From NCBI RefSeq assembly GCF_014650955.1, contig NZ_BMVY01000017.1, positions 102,399 to 166,398 of the forward strand: a stretch of DNA of 64,000 nt, given 5' to 3'. Source of the DNA: Streptomyces tauricus. Its GTDB lineage: Bacteria; Actinomycetota; Actinomycetes; Streptomycetales; Streptomycetaceae. Of the stretch, positions 52,559-62,135 are shown piece after piece (within the stretch, counting starts at the first letter, position 1; each line of letters begins with the position of its first letter). Below the pieces are notes generated by a model. The model did no database searches and had not been told where the DNA came from. It saw only the letters and a program-made list of their open reading frames with translations. Made by a program: the position numbers and the translations under genes.

Positions 52559-52690
52559 GGTCCGACGGTACCTCCGGCGCCGCTCCCTGCTGGGGGCTCG
52601 GGGGTCGTCCCCCGAACAATGCAGTGTCCACGTCCCACAGCACGGCTCGGATCGTCATGGTCCGACGGTACCTCCGGCGCCGCTCCCTGC
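52526..52690. repeat. Exact 65-bp direct duplication at the HAD 5' end
   Basis: The 65 bases 52526-52590 are repeated without mismatch at 52626-52690. They cover 11 codons and the leader of the HAD gene. The 35-bp spacer has a hairpin TCGGGGG-TCGT-CCCCCGA (52598-52615). The second start codon (52658) reads into a different frame. Confidence 0.95.
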
Positions 52691-52713
52691 CGGAGGCCCG
52701 GGGCCCGCGGGCG

Positions 52714-54933
52714 TCAGTCGACCGTCGTCGTGCCGGTCTGGGTGAGGGGCGCGCCCTGGCCGTCGCGCGGCTCGGCGGTGAGCTTCCAGGTGTACGTGCC
52801 CCGGGGCACCCGGGCCCCGGCGGTGTTCGCCGCGTTCCAGGACGGGCGGACGGCGGCGGCCGTCGACGCGCCGGTGAGCGTGCGGACGGTGGTGCCGGAG
52901 CTGTTGCTCAGCGTCAGGGTCCAGGTGGACGGCTTGCTGAGCTGCCACACGGGCTGCCACGGGTTCGCGATGGTCGGGCCCGCCTGCGGTTCGGCCTGCG
53001 TCTCCATCACGGCGAGCGGCGAGGTGGGGACGCCCGCGGTGACGAGGGCCACCCGGCCGTCGGCGGTGAGGTACGCGATGTTGCCGCCGAAGCGGTCGAC
53101 GGCCCAGCGGCCCGTGTGACCGCCGGTGTTCTCGTCGGCGGTGGGCAGCACGGCCACGGTCCTGGTCGTCGCCGTACCGGTGTGGAAGTCCGTGAGCTGC
53201 AGTTCGTGGGTGGTGCGGTTCTCGCGGACCAGATAGCCGTCGGCGAGGCGGGCCGAGCCTGCCGGAACCGTGACGCTCCGGCCCGTGGCGCGGTCGTACA
53301 CACCGGCGGGGCCCGCCGTGCCGCACGTCCAGTACAGCCAGGTGTTGACGGCCTGGATCTCGCTGGGGACGCAGGGGGCGCCGGTCGCGACGGTGGCCAC
53401 GTTCGTCCGCGACTTGAGGTCGTGGCCGACGACGCTGCCCTGGGTGGTGCCGGGGGTCCACAGGCGCTGGCCCCAGACCGCGGCGGCGCTGCGGGTGCGG
53501 TTCAGCGCGGTCCCGCCGTCGGCGCCGCGCGGGAAGTCCGCGACCTTCTGCACACCGGCCGAGCCGCCGTTGTAGAGGACGTACCGGCCGGTGCCGGTGC
53601 CGAGCCGGCCGCCGGAGTCGCCGGTGGGTTCGGCGCTGTAGGTGTCGGTGCTGAGCCCGGCCACGTGCACGGACTCCTTGCCGTCCGTACCGGTGGAGAG
53701 GTAGGCGAAGCGGCCGTCGCCGAGGGCCTCCAGTTGGGGGCAGGCCGCGTCGCCGCCGAGGCAGGGCGAGGAGGCGACGTACGGGCTGCGGCGCTCCTGG
53801 CGGCCGGTGGGCTTTCCCTCGGTGTCCAGCGGGACCGCGTACAGGGCGTCCCAGCCGGCCGGAACGGCGCTGCCGAACATCAGCAGTTCGCCGCCCGCGA
53901 GGGCCAGGCCGTCCACCTGGGCGCGGCCGGCCGGGACGGTGAAGACCGGCTGGGCCGAGACGTCGCCGTCCGCGGTGGGCAGGACGCGGTACACGTGCCG
54001 GTCGGTGCTCAGCTTCCCGGCGTCGACGAGCAGTCCGCCGTCCTGGGTCGCCACGGCGGTCCCGTCCGCGTGGTCGAGGACCGTGCGCCTGGCGCCGGTG
54101 GTGAGCGAGACGGCGGTGAGCGCGAGGTCGGCGTCCGAGGAGGTGAACTCGGGGTGGCCGCTGAGGACCTGGTCGCCCACGACCGCGAGGGGCTTGTAGG
54201 GGAAGCTCACCGCGGCGGGTTCGGTGCCGGGCGCCGAGTCCACCCGGACCGCCTTACGGTCCACCAGGACCCAGTTGTCGTTGAAGTGGACGTCCGGCGT
54301 GCCGCCGGAACCCTCGACGTAGGTGCGGAACGTGCCGTCCGCGAGGTCGACGAGGCCCACCGAGGTGACGCCGTCCAGGGTGTAGGTGACGGCGAGCCGG
54401 CGGACCGAGCCGCCGGTCGTGTACGCGCCGGGCCGCGCGCCGGACGGCAGGCCGGTGACCGGGAGGTCGGTGGTCGCGCCGTCGGTGGTGGCCCGCAGGA
54501 CGTGCGGGCCACCCTCGGCGTCCTGGGTGAGCACGCTCCAGCCGGACATGCCGCGGTACGTCTGGCCCGCCGGGATCGTGACCGTGGCGGTCACGCCGGT
54601 GGAGCGGTGCTTCTGGCCGACGGTGCTGCCCGACCTGCTGGTGAGCACGACGTCGGTGCCGGTGGCCAGGTCGTCCGGGCCCGCGTGCCCGGGAGGGGTG
54701 ACGCCCGGGAACTCGGCCCACAGGGGGTTCGAGAGCCAGCCGATCTCGTACTGGAATCCGGAGGCCCCCGCCCATCGCAGCCGGACCTCGGTCGGCTTGA
54801 CCTGGTTCAGCTGTGTGGTGGCGACCGGCGTGTCCGCGTTCGGCGCGGCCTGGGCCGGCCCGGTCAGCACTGTCCCCGACAGCGCGAGCGCCCCGCCCAG
54901 AGCGAGTCCCACAAGTCTTCGTGAACGGATCAC
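52714..54933 (-). CDS. Secreted protein with beta-propeller-like body and FlgD-type Ig domain
   Basis: This 739-residue exported protein begins MIRSRRLVGLALGGALALSG and has a signal cleavage pattern AQA|AP. The body is made of many short beta-rich strands (GDGRFAYLSTGTDGKESVHV, GGLLVDAGKLSTDRHVYRVL). The pattern suggests a propeller or WD-like fold, with Cys pairs near SPCLGGDAACP and WTCG. The C-terminal ~90 residues (WTLTLSNSSGTTVRTLTGAS onward) look like a FlgD-type immunoglobulin module. No catalytic motif is visible. GTG 54933 has a GGGAGGG ribosome site. Function is unknown; envelope or extracellular binding is inferred. Confidence 0.8.
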   Translation of the reverse strand: MIRSRRLVGLALGGALALSGTVLTGPAQAAPNADTPVATTQLNQVKPTEVRLRWAGASGFQYEIGWLSNPLWAEFPGVTPPGHAGPDDLATGTDVVLTSRSGSTVGQKHRSTGVTATVTIPAGQTYRGMSGWSVLTQDAEGGPHVLRATTDGATTDLPVTGLPSGARPGAYTTGGSVRRLAVTYTLDGVTSVGLVDLADGTFRTYVEGSGGTPDVHFNDNWVLVDRKAVRVDSAPGTEPAAVSFPYKPLAVVGDQVLSGHPEFTSSDADLALTAVSLTTGARRTVLDHADGTAVATQDGGLLVDAGKLSTDRHVYRVLPTADGDVSAQPVFTVPAGRAQVDGLALAGGELLMFGSAVPAGWDALYAVPLDTEGKPTGRQERRSPYVASSPCLGGDAACPQLEALGDGRFAYLSTGTDGKESVHVAGLSTDTYSAEPTGDSGGRLGTGTGRYVLYNGGSAGVQKVADFPRGADGGTALNRTRSAAAVWGQRLWTPGTTQGSVVGHDLKSRTNVATVATGAPCVPSEIQAVNTWLYWTCGTAGPAGVYDRATGRSVTVPAGSARLADGYLVRENRTTHELQLTDFHTGTATTRTVAVLPTADENTGGHTGRWAVDRFGGNIAYLTADGRVALVTAGVPTSPLAVMETQAEPQAGPTIANPWQPVWQLSKPSTWTLTLSNSSGTTVRTLTGASTAAAVRPSWNAANTAGARVPRGTYTWKLTAEPRDGQGAPLTQTGTTTVD

Positions 54934-55141
54934 GTTTCCCTCCCCTGAAACATGGTGAACACACGCATCACGTGCGCGTGCACCATCCAATGCGGGCCGG
55001 GAGAGCCGGAGTTGGCAGGAAGGATGAACTCCGGGTGTCGGATCCGTGTACGCCGAAGGGGCGGCATCCGAACTGGATGCCGCCCCTTACCTGCACTACA
55101 CGCACTACATGCGCTGCGCGACTACATGCGCTGTGCGACGC

Positions 55142-56626
55142 CTACGCGGTCAGCTTCGCCAGCGCCGCGTCGATGCGGGCCAGCGACTTCTCCTTGCCCA
55201 GGATCTCCAGGGACTCGAAGAGCGGCAGGCCGATCGTGCGGCCGGTGACGGCGACGCGGACCGGGGCCTGCGCCTTGCCGAGCTTCAGGCCGTGTGCCTC
55301 ACCGGCGGCCAGCACGGCCTCCTTGAGGGACTCGGCGGAGGTCCAGTCCGCGGCGTCCAGCTTCTCGCGGGCCGTGGTGAGGAGAGCGTCCGAGCCCTCC
55401 TTCATCGCCTTCGTCCAGGACGCCTCGTCGACGGCCGGCTCCGGCAGGAACAGGAAGTCGACGTTGTCGGTGATCTCGGAGAGCACCTTGAGGCGGGTCT
55501 GGGCGTGCGGGGCGATCGCGTCCCACTTGGCCGCGTCGAAGTCCTCCGGCGCCCAGGGGGCGAAGGGGGCCTTCAGCCAGGGGGCGCAGCGCTCGGCGAA
55601 CTCCTTCACGTCCAGCAGGCGGATGTGGTCCGCGTTGATGGCCTCGGCCTTCTTGAGGTCGAAACGCGCCGGGTTGGGGTTGACGTCCGAGACGTCGAAG
55701 GCGGCGACCATCTCCTCGATGGAGAAGATGTCGCGGTCCGCCGAGAGCGACCAGCCCAGCAGGGACAGGTAGTTCAGCAGGCCCTCCGGGAGGAAGCCGC
55801 GCTCCCGGTAGAGGTTCAGCGAGGACTCGGGGTCGCGCTTGGAGAGCTTCTTGTTGCCCTCGCCCATCACGTAGGGGAGGTGGCCGAAGGCCGGGGTCTC
55901 CTTGGCGATGCCCAGCTCGGTCAGCGCCTTGTAGAGGGCGATCTGGCGGGGGGTGGAGGAGAGCAGGTCCTCGCCGCGCAGGACGTGGGTGATCTCCATC
56001 AGGGCGTCGTCGACGGGGTTGACCAGCGTGTAGAGCGGGGCACCGTTGGCGCGGACGATGCCGTAGTCCGGCACGTTCTCGGGGAGGTACGTGATCTCGC
56101 CGCGGACCAGGTCCGTGAAGGTGATCGGCTCGTCGGGCATGCGGAAACGCACGATGGGCGTGCGGCCCTCCGCCTCGTACGCGCTCTTCTGCTCGGCGCT
56201 GAGGTCGCGGCAGTGGCCGTCGTAGCCGGACGGCTTGCCGGCGGCGCGGGCGGCGTCGCGGCGGGCGTCCAGCTCGGGCGTCGAGCAGTAGCAGTGGTAG
56301 GCGCGGCCGGCGTCCAGGAGCTTGTCGGCGACGTCCTTGTAGAGGTCCATGCGCTGCGACTGCCGGTACGGGGCGTGCGGGCCGCCGATCTCGGGGCCCT
56401 CGTCCCAGTCGAAGCCCAGCCAGCGCAGCGAGTCGAGCAGCTGCCCGTACGACTCCTCGGAGTCGCGGGCCGCGTCGGTGTCCTCGATGCGGAAGACGAA
56501 CGTACCGCCGGTGTGGCGGGCGTACGCCCAGTTGAAGAGGGCCGTGCGGACCAGGCCCACATGGGGGTTGCCGGTCGGGGAGGGACAGAAACGTACTCGG
56601 ACGGCGGGGTCGGATGCGCTAGCCAC
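55142..56626 (-). CDS. gltX: Glutamate--tRNA ligase
   Basis: GltX charges tRNA-Glu and, in organisms lacking GlnRS, also tRNA-Gln, which GatCAB then converts. The 494-residue class I synthetase has VRVRFCPSPTGNPHVGLVRT (HIGH-type block), FRIEDTDAARDSEESYGQLL, HVLRGEDLLSSTPRQIALYK and GNKKLSKRDPESSLNLYRER (KLSKR). GTG 56626 overlaps the stop codon of the upstream hydrolase gene by 8 nt. The Glu and Gln tRNA genes it would use lie about 4 kb away. Confidence 0.95.
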   Translation of the reverse strand: MASASDPAVRVRFCPSPTGNPHVGLVRTALFNWAYARHTGGTFVFRIEDTDAARDSEESYGQLLDSLRWLGFDWDEGPEIGGPHAPYRQSQRMDLYKDVADKLLDAGRAYHCYCSTPELDARRDAARAAGKPSGYDGHCRDLSAEQKSAYEAEGRTPIVRFRMPDEPITFTDLVRGEITYLPENVPDYGIVRANGAPLYTLVNPVDDALMEITHVLRGEDLLSSTPRQIALYKALTELGIAKETPAFGHLPYVMGEGNKKLSKRDPESSLNLYRERGFLPEGLLNYLSLLGWSLSADRDIFSIEEMVAAFDVSDVNPNPARFDLKKAEAINADHIRLLDVKEFAERCAPWLKAPFAPWAPEDFDAAKWDAIAPHAQTRLKVLSEITDNVDFLFLPEPAVDEASWTKAMKEGSDALLTTAREKLDAADWTSAESLKEAVLAAGEAHGLKLGKAQAPVRVAVTGRTIGLPLFESLEILGKEKSLARIDAALAKLTA

Positions 56627-57407
56627 GCTTGACAACCTTGTTGGTGAGAGTGCCGATGCCTTCGATGGTGACGGCGACCTCGTCGCCGTCACTGAGGGGG
56701 CCGACCCCTGCGGGGGTGCCCGTGAGGATGACGTCTCCGGGGAGCAGCGTCATGGCCTCGGTGATGTTGACGATCAGATCCTCGATGGAGTGGATCATCT
56801 CGCTGGTGCGGCCCAGCTGGCGTTGCCGGCCGTTGACCGTGCACTGGATGGTGAGGTCGGACGGGTCGAGGTCCGTCTCCACCCAGGGGCCGAGCGGGCA
56901 GGAGGAGTCGAAGCCCTTGGCCCTGGCCCACTGCTTCTCGCGGCGCTGGACGTCGCGTGCGGTGACGTCGTTGGCGCAGGTGTAGCCGAGGATGACGTCC
57001 TTGACGCGTTCGCGCGGGACCTCGCGGCACATCCGGCCGATGACCACGGCCAGCTCGGCCTCGTGGTGCAGCTCCTCGGTGAAGGAGGGGTACGCGATGT
57101 CGTCGCCTGAGCCGATCACCGAGGTGGAGGGCTTGAAGAAGGCGAACGGGGCGTCGGGCACCTCGCCGCCCATCTCCTTGGCGTGCTCCGCGTAGTTGCG
57201 GCCGAAGGCCACGACCTTGTTCGGGAGGACGGGCGGCAGGAGGCGGACCTTGCTCAGCGGGACCTTGGTCCCGGAGAGCTCGAAGTCGGCGAACGGGATG
57301 CCCTTGATGATGTCGAGCACGAGGCCGTCGGTCGATCCAGGAGGGCTCTCGCCCTCGACCGCACCGAACGCGACGTTGCCGTCGATGGAGAACCTGGCGA
57401 TGCGCAC
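56619..57407 (-). CDS. Fumarylacetoacetate hydrolase family protein
   Basis: This 262-residue FAH-fold enzyme has NKVVAFGRNYAEHAKEMGGE, PFAFFKPSTSVIGSGDDIAY and HHEAELAVVIGRMCREVPRE. It also has GYTCANDVTARDVQRREKQW, MIHSIEDLIVNITEAMTLLP and GDVILTGTPAGVGPL. The metal-binding Glu and Asp pattern is intact. Likely activity is a 2-keto-acid hydratase or acylpyruvase; the exact substrate is uncertain. GTG 57407 follows AAGGA. It forms a two-gene unit with gltX. Confidence 0.92.
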   Translation of the reverse strand: MRIARFSIDGNVAFGAVEGESPPGSTDGLVLDIIKGIPFADFELSGTKVPLSKVRLLPPVLPNKVVAFGRNYAEHAKEMGGEVPDAPFAFFKPSTSVIGSGDDIAYPSFTEELHHEAELAVVIGRMCREVPRERVKDVILGYTCANDVTARDVQRREKQWARAKGFDSSCPLGPWVETDLDPSDLTIQCTVNGRQRQLGRTSEMIHSIEDLIVNITEAMTLLPGDVILTGTPAGVGPLSDGDEVAVTIEGIGTLTNKVVKRG

Positions 57408-57516
57408 GGTGTCCTTGCGCCCCTCACTGAGCTGGCCGGAGTCTGATGCTCCAGGCTAACGCGGCAAGGGGCGGCCGCCTCGCGCATTACGGGCCGGGGC
57501 CCGCCGGGGGGAGTGG

Positions 57517-57705
57517 CTACTCGGTGACGCCCGCCGCGACCGGGACGTCCATCAGGATCGTGCGCCGGGGGTTGGCGGTCTGCGCGGGGAGCTCGACGGC
57601 GTGCCCCTCCCGCTCCGGCGTACGCAGTTCCTCGGCGTCTTCGAGGTGCGCCAGGGTGGTGCGTCGCGGGTTGGCTATGTTGAGGAAGGTCATCGTCGTC
57701 TTCAT
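57517..57705 (-). CDS. Small protein with repeated ANPRRT motif
   Basis: This 62-residue ORF starts MKTTMTFLNIANPRRTTLAH. After LEDAEELRTPEREGHAVEL it repeats the motif as PAQTANPRRTILMDVPVAAG, ending VTE. The two ANPRRTxL units are 32 residues apart. Codon use is high-GC in the third position, supporting it as real. No known domain is recognised. An alternative start is the ATG at 57693 (MTFLNIANPRRT). It begins 6 nt after a 24-residue ORF bearing a related ANPTTR motif. A RiPP-like precursor or regulatory peptide is possible but unproven. Confidence 0.6.
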   Translation of the reverse strand: MKTTMTFLNIANPRRTTLAHLEDAEELRTPEREGHAVELPAQTANPRRTILMDVPVAAGVTE

Positions 57706-57711
57706 CTGGGG

Positions 57712-57786
57712 TTACAGGCCCTGTTCCATCGTGGCGCCGGCGGGTTCGTGAACCGTCGCGTAGGCGCGGGTTGTCGGATTTGCCAT
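57712..57786 (-). CDS. 24-residue mini-ORF with ANP motif
   Basis: The ORF reads MANPTTRAYATVHEPAGATM followed by EQGL. It is followed after 6 nt by the 62-residue ORF, whose ANPRRT segments it echoes (ANP-x-x-R/T). The ribosome site (AGGG) is weak. Codon bias is compatible with coding, but the ORF is very short, so it could be a leader peptide for the next ORF or chance. Confidence 0.45.
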   Translation of the reverse strand: MANPTTRAYATVHEPAGATMEQGL

Positions 57787-58304
57787 CCCTGTAAAGCGTC
57801 AGGCTAAACATGCGCTTCCCCGTCGAAGCTGTGAAGACGACGTGATCGTCGTGTGAGTTTCCTCACTTACCCCTGGACATTTGACCCAATCCGGACCACC
57901 GCCCTCAGGCCACCAAACGGACATTGCGTCACGGAAGACATCATTCCGCTCCTGATCATGGCGACTGGGACACCCCTCCCTCATGAAGGTCTCGTCCCTT
58001 TGTGTCCGATATGGATGAGGTCACTTTCTACGTCTCGTGACGCTGCCCTCACAACGCGTCACGGAGGTCACAGCATGACCCATGGGCCTTGTTGGAGATC
58101 CGGCACTGTGCTGGAATTCCTCGGACCGCCGCAGGAACGACCCGGCGCGCAGGGGCGCAACGCAGCGCCGAGTGGCGGCGGGAAAGGGGAACCTGCGCCG
58201 GTCACTCACGACCACCATGGGAGCGCGTTCAGGGCGCTCCCAAGACGCCGACACCGTCCCGCCGTTCACGCGGAGGGGCGCCTGGTCCAGAGGTTGCGAC
58301 GCTA
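57787..58304. other. Divergent promoter region between mini-ORFs and cvnA1
   Basis: The 518-bp region has lower GC in its first half (57850-58060). It contains the palindrome ACGACG-TGAT-CGTCGT (57837-57852) and two GCGTCACGGA direct repeats near 57924 and 58058. Promoters for both sides are expected here. No additional ORF is convincing. Confidence 0.5.
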
Positions 58305-61300
58305 GTGCAGGGACGTTTCAAGAGGGATGGCAGCGCTTCGGCGGAGCCGGAGCCGCAAGGCGGGACTGGCCCCAGGGCAGTCGGCTCCTCGCCCCAGCAC
58401 GCCCAGAACCCGGGACCGGCGCAGGCCGGCAACAGCGGTGACCGCTCCTCGCGGCCCGGTGCGCCCAAGGGCGCCCAGGGCAAGGGCGGTCCGAACGCGG
58501 CGAACGGTGCTCCCGGCACCCCGACTCCCGCGCCGCCGAAAGCCGGCGCGAAGGCCCCCAATGGCCCCGGCTCGCGCATAGCCCTGCGCAACTGGCGCAT
58601 CTCCACGCGTCTGGTCTCGCTGCTCGCGCTGCCCGTGGTCGCGGCCACCTCGCTGGGCGCCCTGCGCATCAGCGACACGATGGACGAGATCCAGCAGCTC
58701 GAGAACATGAAGCTGCTGACCGACATGACGAAGCAGGCGACCGAGCTCGCCGCGGCGCTCCAGACGGAGCGCGACAAGTCGGCCGGTCCGCTCGCCAACG
58801 GCACCAAGGCCAGCGACGTCACGATCAAGGGTCTCCGCGACAAGACGGACCGTGCGCGTGCCGCCTTCCTGGAAGGCACCCACGAGCTCGACGACGCGGA
58901 CAACAACGAGAACCTCGACGGTGTACGCGACAACGTGGTGGCCATCGCCACCCAGCTGAACACCCTCAACAAGGTCCGCAACAACGCCTTCCAGGACGAG
59001 GACAACTCGTCCCAGTCGGTCGAGGCGTACCACCGCCTCATCGAGCAGCTGCTCGGTCTCTCGCAGGACATGGCCGAGGCGACCAGCAACCCGGAGATGA
59101 TCCAGCGCACCCGCGCCCTGGCGGCGTTCTCCACCGCCAAGGAGTACGCGTCGGTCCAGCGCGCGATCATCGCCGCGGCTCTGCCCGCCACGAACAAGAC
59201 GTTCGGTGAGCTCTCCCCGAACGACCGGCAGTACGGCCTCTCCGCCTTCGAGAACCAGAAGTTCGAACTCACGAGCTTCGCCAACATCTACGAGGGCAAC
59301 GCCGACCAGCTCACCAAGCCGCTCGACGAACCGAGCCCGACCATCAAGGACGCCGACGGTTACCTGTCGCGCGTCCTGCAGCGCAACAACGGTCTGCAGT
59401 TGCAGGCCAAGCGCTCGTACCTGGACTGGGTGGACGCCGACTCCGCCAAGATCCTGGAGATGTCGAAGATCGAGCTGACGCTCCTCAACCAGATGGAGCA
59501 GAAGGCCCGCGAGCTGCGCAACGAGGCCGAGCAGGAAGCGATCATCTCCGGTGCGCTGATCCTGCTGGTGCTCGGTGTGTCGCTGGTCGGCGCCTTCGTG
59601 GTGGCCCGCTCGATGATCCGCTCGCTGCGCCGGCTGCAGGACACCGCGACGAAGGTCGCCCAGGACCGTCTGCCCGAGCTGGTCAAGCAGCTCTCCGAGT
59701 CCGACCCGCAGGACGTCGACACGTCCGTCGAGTCGGTCGGTGTGCACTCCAAGGACGAGATCGGCCAGGTGGCCGCGGCCTTCGACGACGTGCACCGCGA
59801 GGCTGTGCGACTCGCCGCCGAGCAGGCCCTCCTGCGAGGCAACGTCAACGCGATGTTCACCAACCTCTCGCGCCGTTCACAGGGCCTCATCCAGCGTCAG
59901 CTCTCGCTCATCTCCGAACTGGAGTCCCGCGAGGCCGACCCGGACCAGCTGTCCTCGCTGTTCAAGCTCGACCACCTCGCGACCCGCATGCGCCGTAACG
60001 GTGAGAACCTCCTGGTCCTCGCCGGTGAGGAGCCCGGCCGACGCTGGACCCGCCCGGTCCCGCTGGTCGACGTGCTCCGCGCCGCCGCGTCCGAGGTGGA
60101 GCAGTACGAGCGCATCGAACTCTCCTCGGTGCCCACCACCGAGGTCGCCGGCCGCGTGGTCAACGACCTCGTGCACCTGCTCGCCGAGCTGCTGGAGAAC
60201 GCCACGTCGTTCTCCTCCCCGCAGACCAAGGTCAAGGTCACCGGTCACGCGCTGCCCGACGGCCGCGTACTGATCGAGATCCACGACACCGGCATCGGCC
60301 TCTCGCCCGAGGACCTCGCGGCGATCAACGAGCGGCTCGCCTCGCCGCCCACCGTGGACGTCTCGGTCTCGCGCCGCATGGGTCTGTTCGTGGTCGGCCG
60401 GCTGTCGCAGAGGCACGGCATCCGCATCCAGCTCCGCCCGTCCGACTCCGGTGGTACGACCGCGCTGGTCATGCTGCCGGTCGACGTCGCCCAGGGCGGC
60501 AAGAAGGTTCCGGGCAACAAGCAGGGCCAGGGTGCTCCCGCCGTCGGCGGTCCGGCGGCGGCGCAGGCCGCGGCCGGTGTCGCGGCGGCCCGCCGGGGCG
60601 GTGCCGGAAGCGGTCCCGCCCTCGGTACGGGTGCGCAGGGCGGCCAGGGCGCCGGCAACGGTGGCCGGCTGAACCCGCCGCCGCAGCGTGGCCAGGTCGG
60701 CGCGGGTTCCGCTCCGCGGGCCGCACTGCCCAGGCCCGAGGCGGGCGGCCGTCCCGGTGGTCCGGGTGCGCCGGGTGCTCCCAACGGGGGCCGCAACCAG
60801 CAGTCCCCGCAGCAGCCCCCGTATCCCCCGCAGGGCAGGCCGGCTCCCGCGGGCGCCGGTGCCCAGCAGAGCTTCAACGGTTTCGGGAACGCCTCGGGCG
60901 GTCAGCAGGACCTGTTCGGCGGCGGACGCCAGGACACCATGGGCGGCAATCGCGGCCCGGGTTCCCCGCAGCAGTCCCAGCAGCGGCCGGCCGGCAACGG
61001 TGAGCAGGGCCGTCGCCCCCAGCAGCAGTCTCCGCAGCTGCCGCCCCGCGGCGGTCCGCGCGCAGAGCTGCCGGGCGGCAACCCGCAGCCGCGGGTGCCC
61101 AGCTGGAGCGACGACAACGCGCAGCCGCCGGTGCCGCGTTCCTCGCCGGACGCCCCGCGCGGCCACGAGGAGCCGGACGTCACCTCGCAGATGCCGCGGA
61201 TCGACGACCGGCAGGGTGGGCCCGCGTCCACCGCCGAGTTCCAGCGGCCCGACTACGACGCCCCGCGTCCCGGCACGAACGCGCCGCAGGACAACGGACA

Positions 61301-62135
61301 GTTCGTCCGCACGGATGTGTTCGGTTCGCCGAACCACTCCGGTGCGGGACAGAACCCGCAGGCGGGCGGCCAGTACAACCGCCAGGACCCGGCGCAGTAC
61401 GCCCCGAACGGCTACGACACCGGAACCAACGCCAACGGTCAGTACGCGGCGCCGGCCCAGCAGGACACCGGGCAGTACCCGGCGCAGGGCTACGGCGAGC
61501 GGCAGGACGGTGGCACCGGGCAGTACGAGCGGCCCGCCAACGGCAACCGTCCGTCGCAGCAGCGCCCGCAGACGCGCCGCCGTCCCGCGCTCCCCCCGGA
61601 GCCGGACAACAGGGCCGCCGCCCAGCGGCCCGACGAGGTGCGGGGTCCGAACGACGGCTGGGAACTGCCGCCGGCGACGAGTCCCGGCGACGGACGTACA
61701 CCGCTGTACGACACCCTGGAAACCAACTGGTTCAACCAGGCTCAGGGCGGCGACGGCGCCCAGAACGAGCAGACGCCGCAGCAGCCCGCACAGGCTCCCG
61801 CGGCCCCGCAGCGTCCGGCACCCGCCGGCGCTTCCGCCTCCTCCTGGCGGACCACCCCCAATGACGAACTCGGCCGTCAGGCCGAGCGGGTACGCCAGCC
61901 CTCCGCGGGTGGCGTGACCGTCTCGGGTCTGCCGCGCCGGGTCCCCCGCGCGAACCTTGTCGCGGGAACGGCTCAGCAGCAGCAACAGCACCAAAGCGGT
62001 CCGCAGGTCTCGCGTGCGCCCGATGACGTACGCGGACGGCTGACCAATCTTCGTAGGGGCATTCAGCAGGGGCGCCAGGCCGGTACCGGCCAGACCGGCA
62101 GCTTCCCCAGCCCCACTCACCAGCAGGAGCGTTAG
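58305..62135 (+). CDS. cvnA1: CvnA1, conservon sensor histidine kinase-like protein
   Basis: CvnA proteins are the membrane sensor kinases of Streptomyces conservons, proposed to act with CvnB-D like a GPCR-type complex. The 1276-residue protein has a membrane segment LLALPVVAATSLGALRI (about residue 105) and an extracytoplasmic sensing region. A second membrane segment ISGALILLVLGVSLVGAF (about 415) leads to a HAMP-like linker. DHLATRMRRNGENLLVLAGE follows near 552, then an ATPase domain with ELLENATSF, IHDTGIGLSPEDL and GLFVVGRLSQRHG. A disordered Gln/Pro/Gly-rich tail runs from about 725 to the end. GTG 58305 starts MQGRFKRDGSASAEP. Confidence 0.92.
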   Translation: MQGRFKRDGSASAEPEPQGGTGPRAVGSSPQHAQNPGPAQAGNSGDRSSRPGAPKGAQGKGGPNAANGAPGTPTPAPPKAGAKAPNGPGSRIALRNWRISTRLVSLLALPVVAATSLGALRISDTMDEIQQLENMKLLTDMTKQATELAAALQTERDKSAGPLANGTKASDVTIKGLRDKTDRARAAFLEGTHELDDADNNENLDGVRDNVVAIATQLNTLNKVRNNAFQDEDNSSQSVEAYHRLIEQLLGLSQDMAEATSNPEMIQRTRALAAFSTAKEYASVQRAIIAAALPATNKTFGELSPNDRQYGLSAFENQKFELTSFANIYEGNADQLTKPLDEPSPTIKDADGYLSRVLQRNNGLQLQAKRSYLDWVDADSAKILEMSKIELTLLNQMEQKARELRNEAEQEAIISGALILLVLGVSLVGAFVVARSMIRSLRRLQDTATKVAQDRLPELVKQLSESDPQDVDTSVESVGVHSKDEIGQVAAAFDDVHREAVRLAAEQALLRGNVNAMFTNLSRRSQGLIQRQLSLISELESREADPDQLSSLFKLDHLATRMRRNGENLLVLAGEEPGRRWTRPVPLVDVLRAAASEVEQYERIELSSVPTTEVAGRVVNDLVHLLAELLENATSFSSPQTKVKVTGHALPDGRVLIEIHDTGIGLSPEDLAAINERLASPPTVDVSVSRRMGLFVVGRLSQRHGIRIQLRPSDSGGTTALVMLPVDVAQGGKKVPGNKQGQGAPAVGGPAAAQAAAGVAAARRGGAGSGPALGTGAQGGQGAGNGGRLNPPPQRGQVGAGSAPRAALPRPEAGGRPGGPGAPGAPNGGRNQQSPQQPPYPPQGRPAPAGAGAQQSFNGFGNASGGQQDLFGGGRQDTMGGNRGPGSPQQSQQRPAGNGEQGRRPQQQSPQLPPRGGPRAELPGGNPQPRVPSWSDDNAQPPVPRSSPDAPRGHEEPDVTSQMPRIDDRQGGPASTAEFQRPDYDAPRPGTNAPQDNGQFVRTDVFGSPNHSGAGQNPQAGGQYNRQDPAQYAPNGYDTGTNANGQYAAPAQQDTGQYPAQGYGERQDGGTGQYERPANGNRPSQQRPQTRRRPALPPEPDNRAAAQRPDEVRGPNDGWELPPATSPGDGRTPLYDTLETNWFNQAQGGDGAQNEQTPQQPAQAPAAPQRPAPAGASASSWRTTPNDELGRQAERVRQPSAGGVTVSGLPRRVPRANLVAGTAQQQQQHQSGPQVSRAPDDVRGRLTNLRRGIQQGRQAGTGQTGSFPSPTHQQER

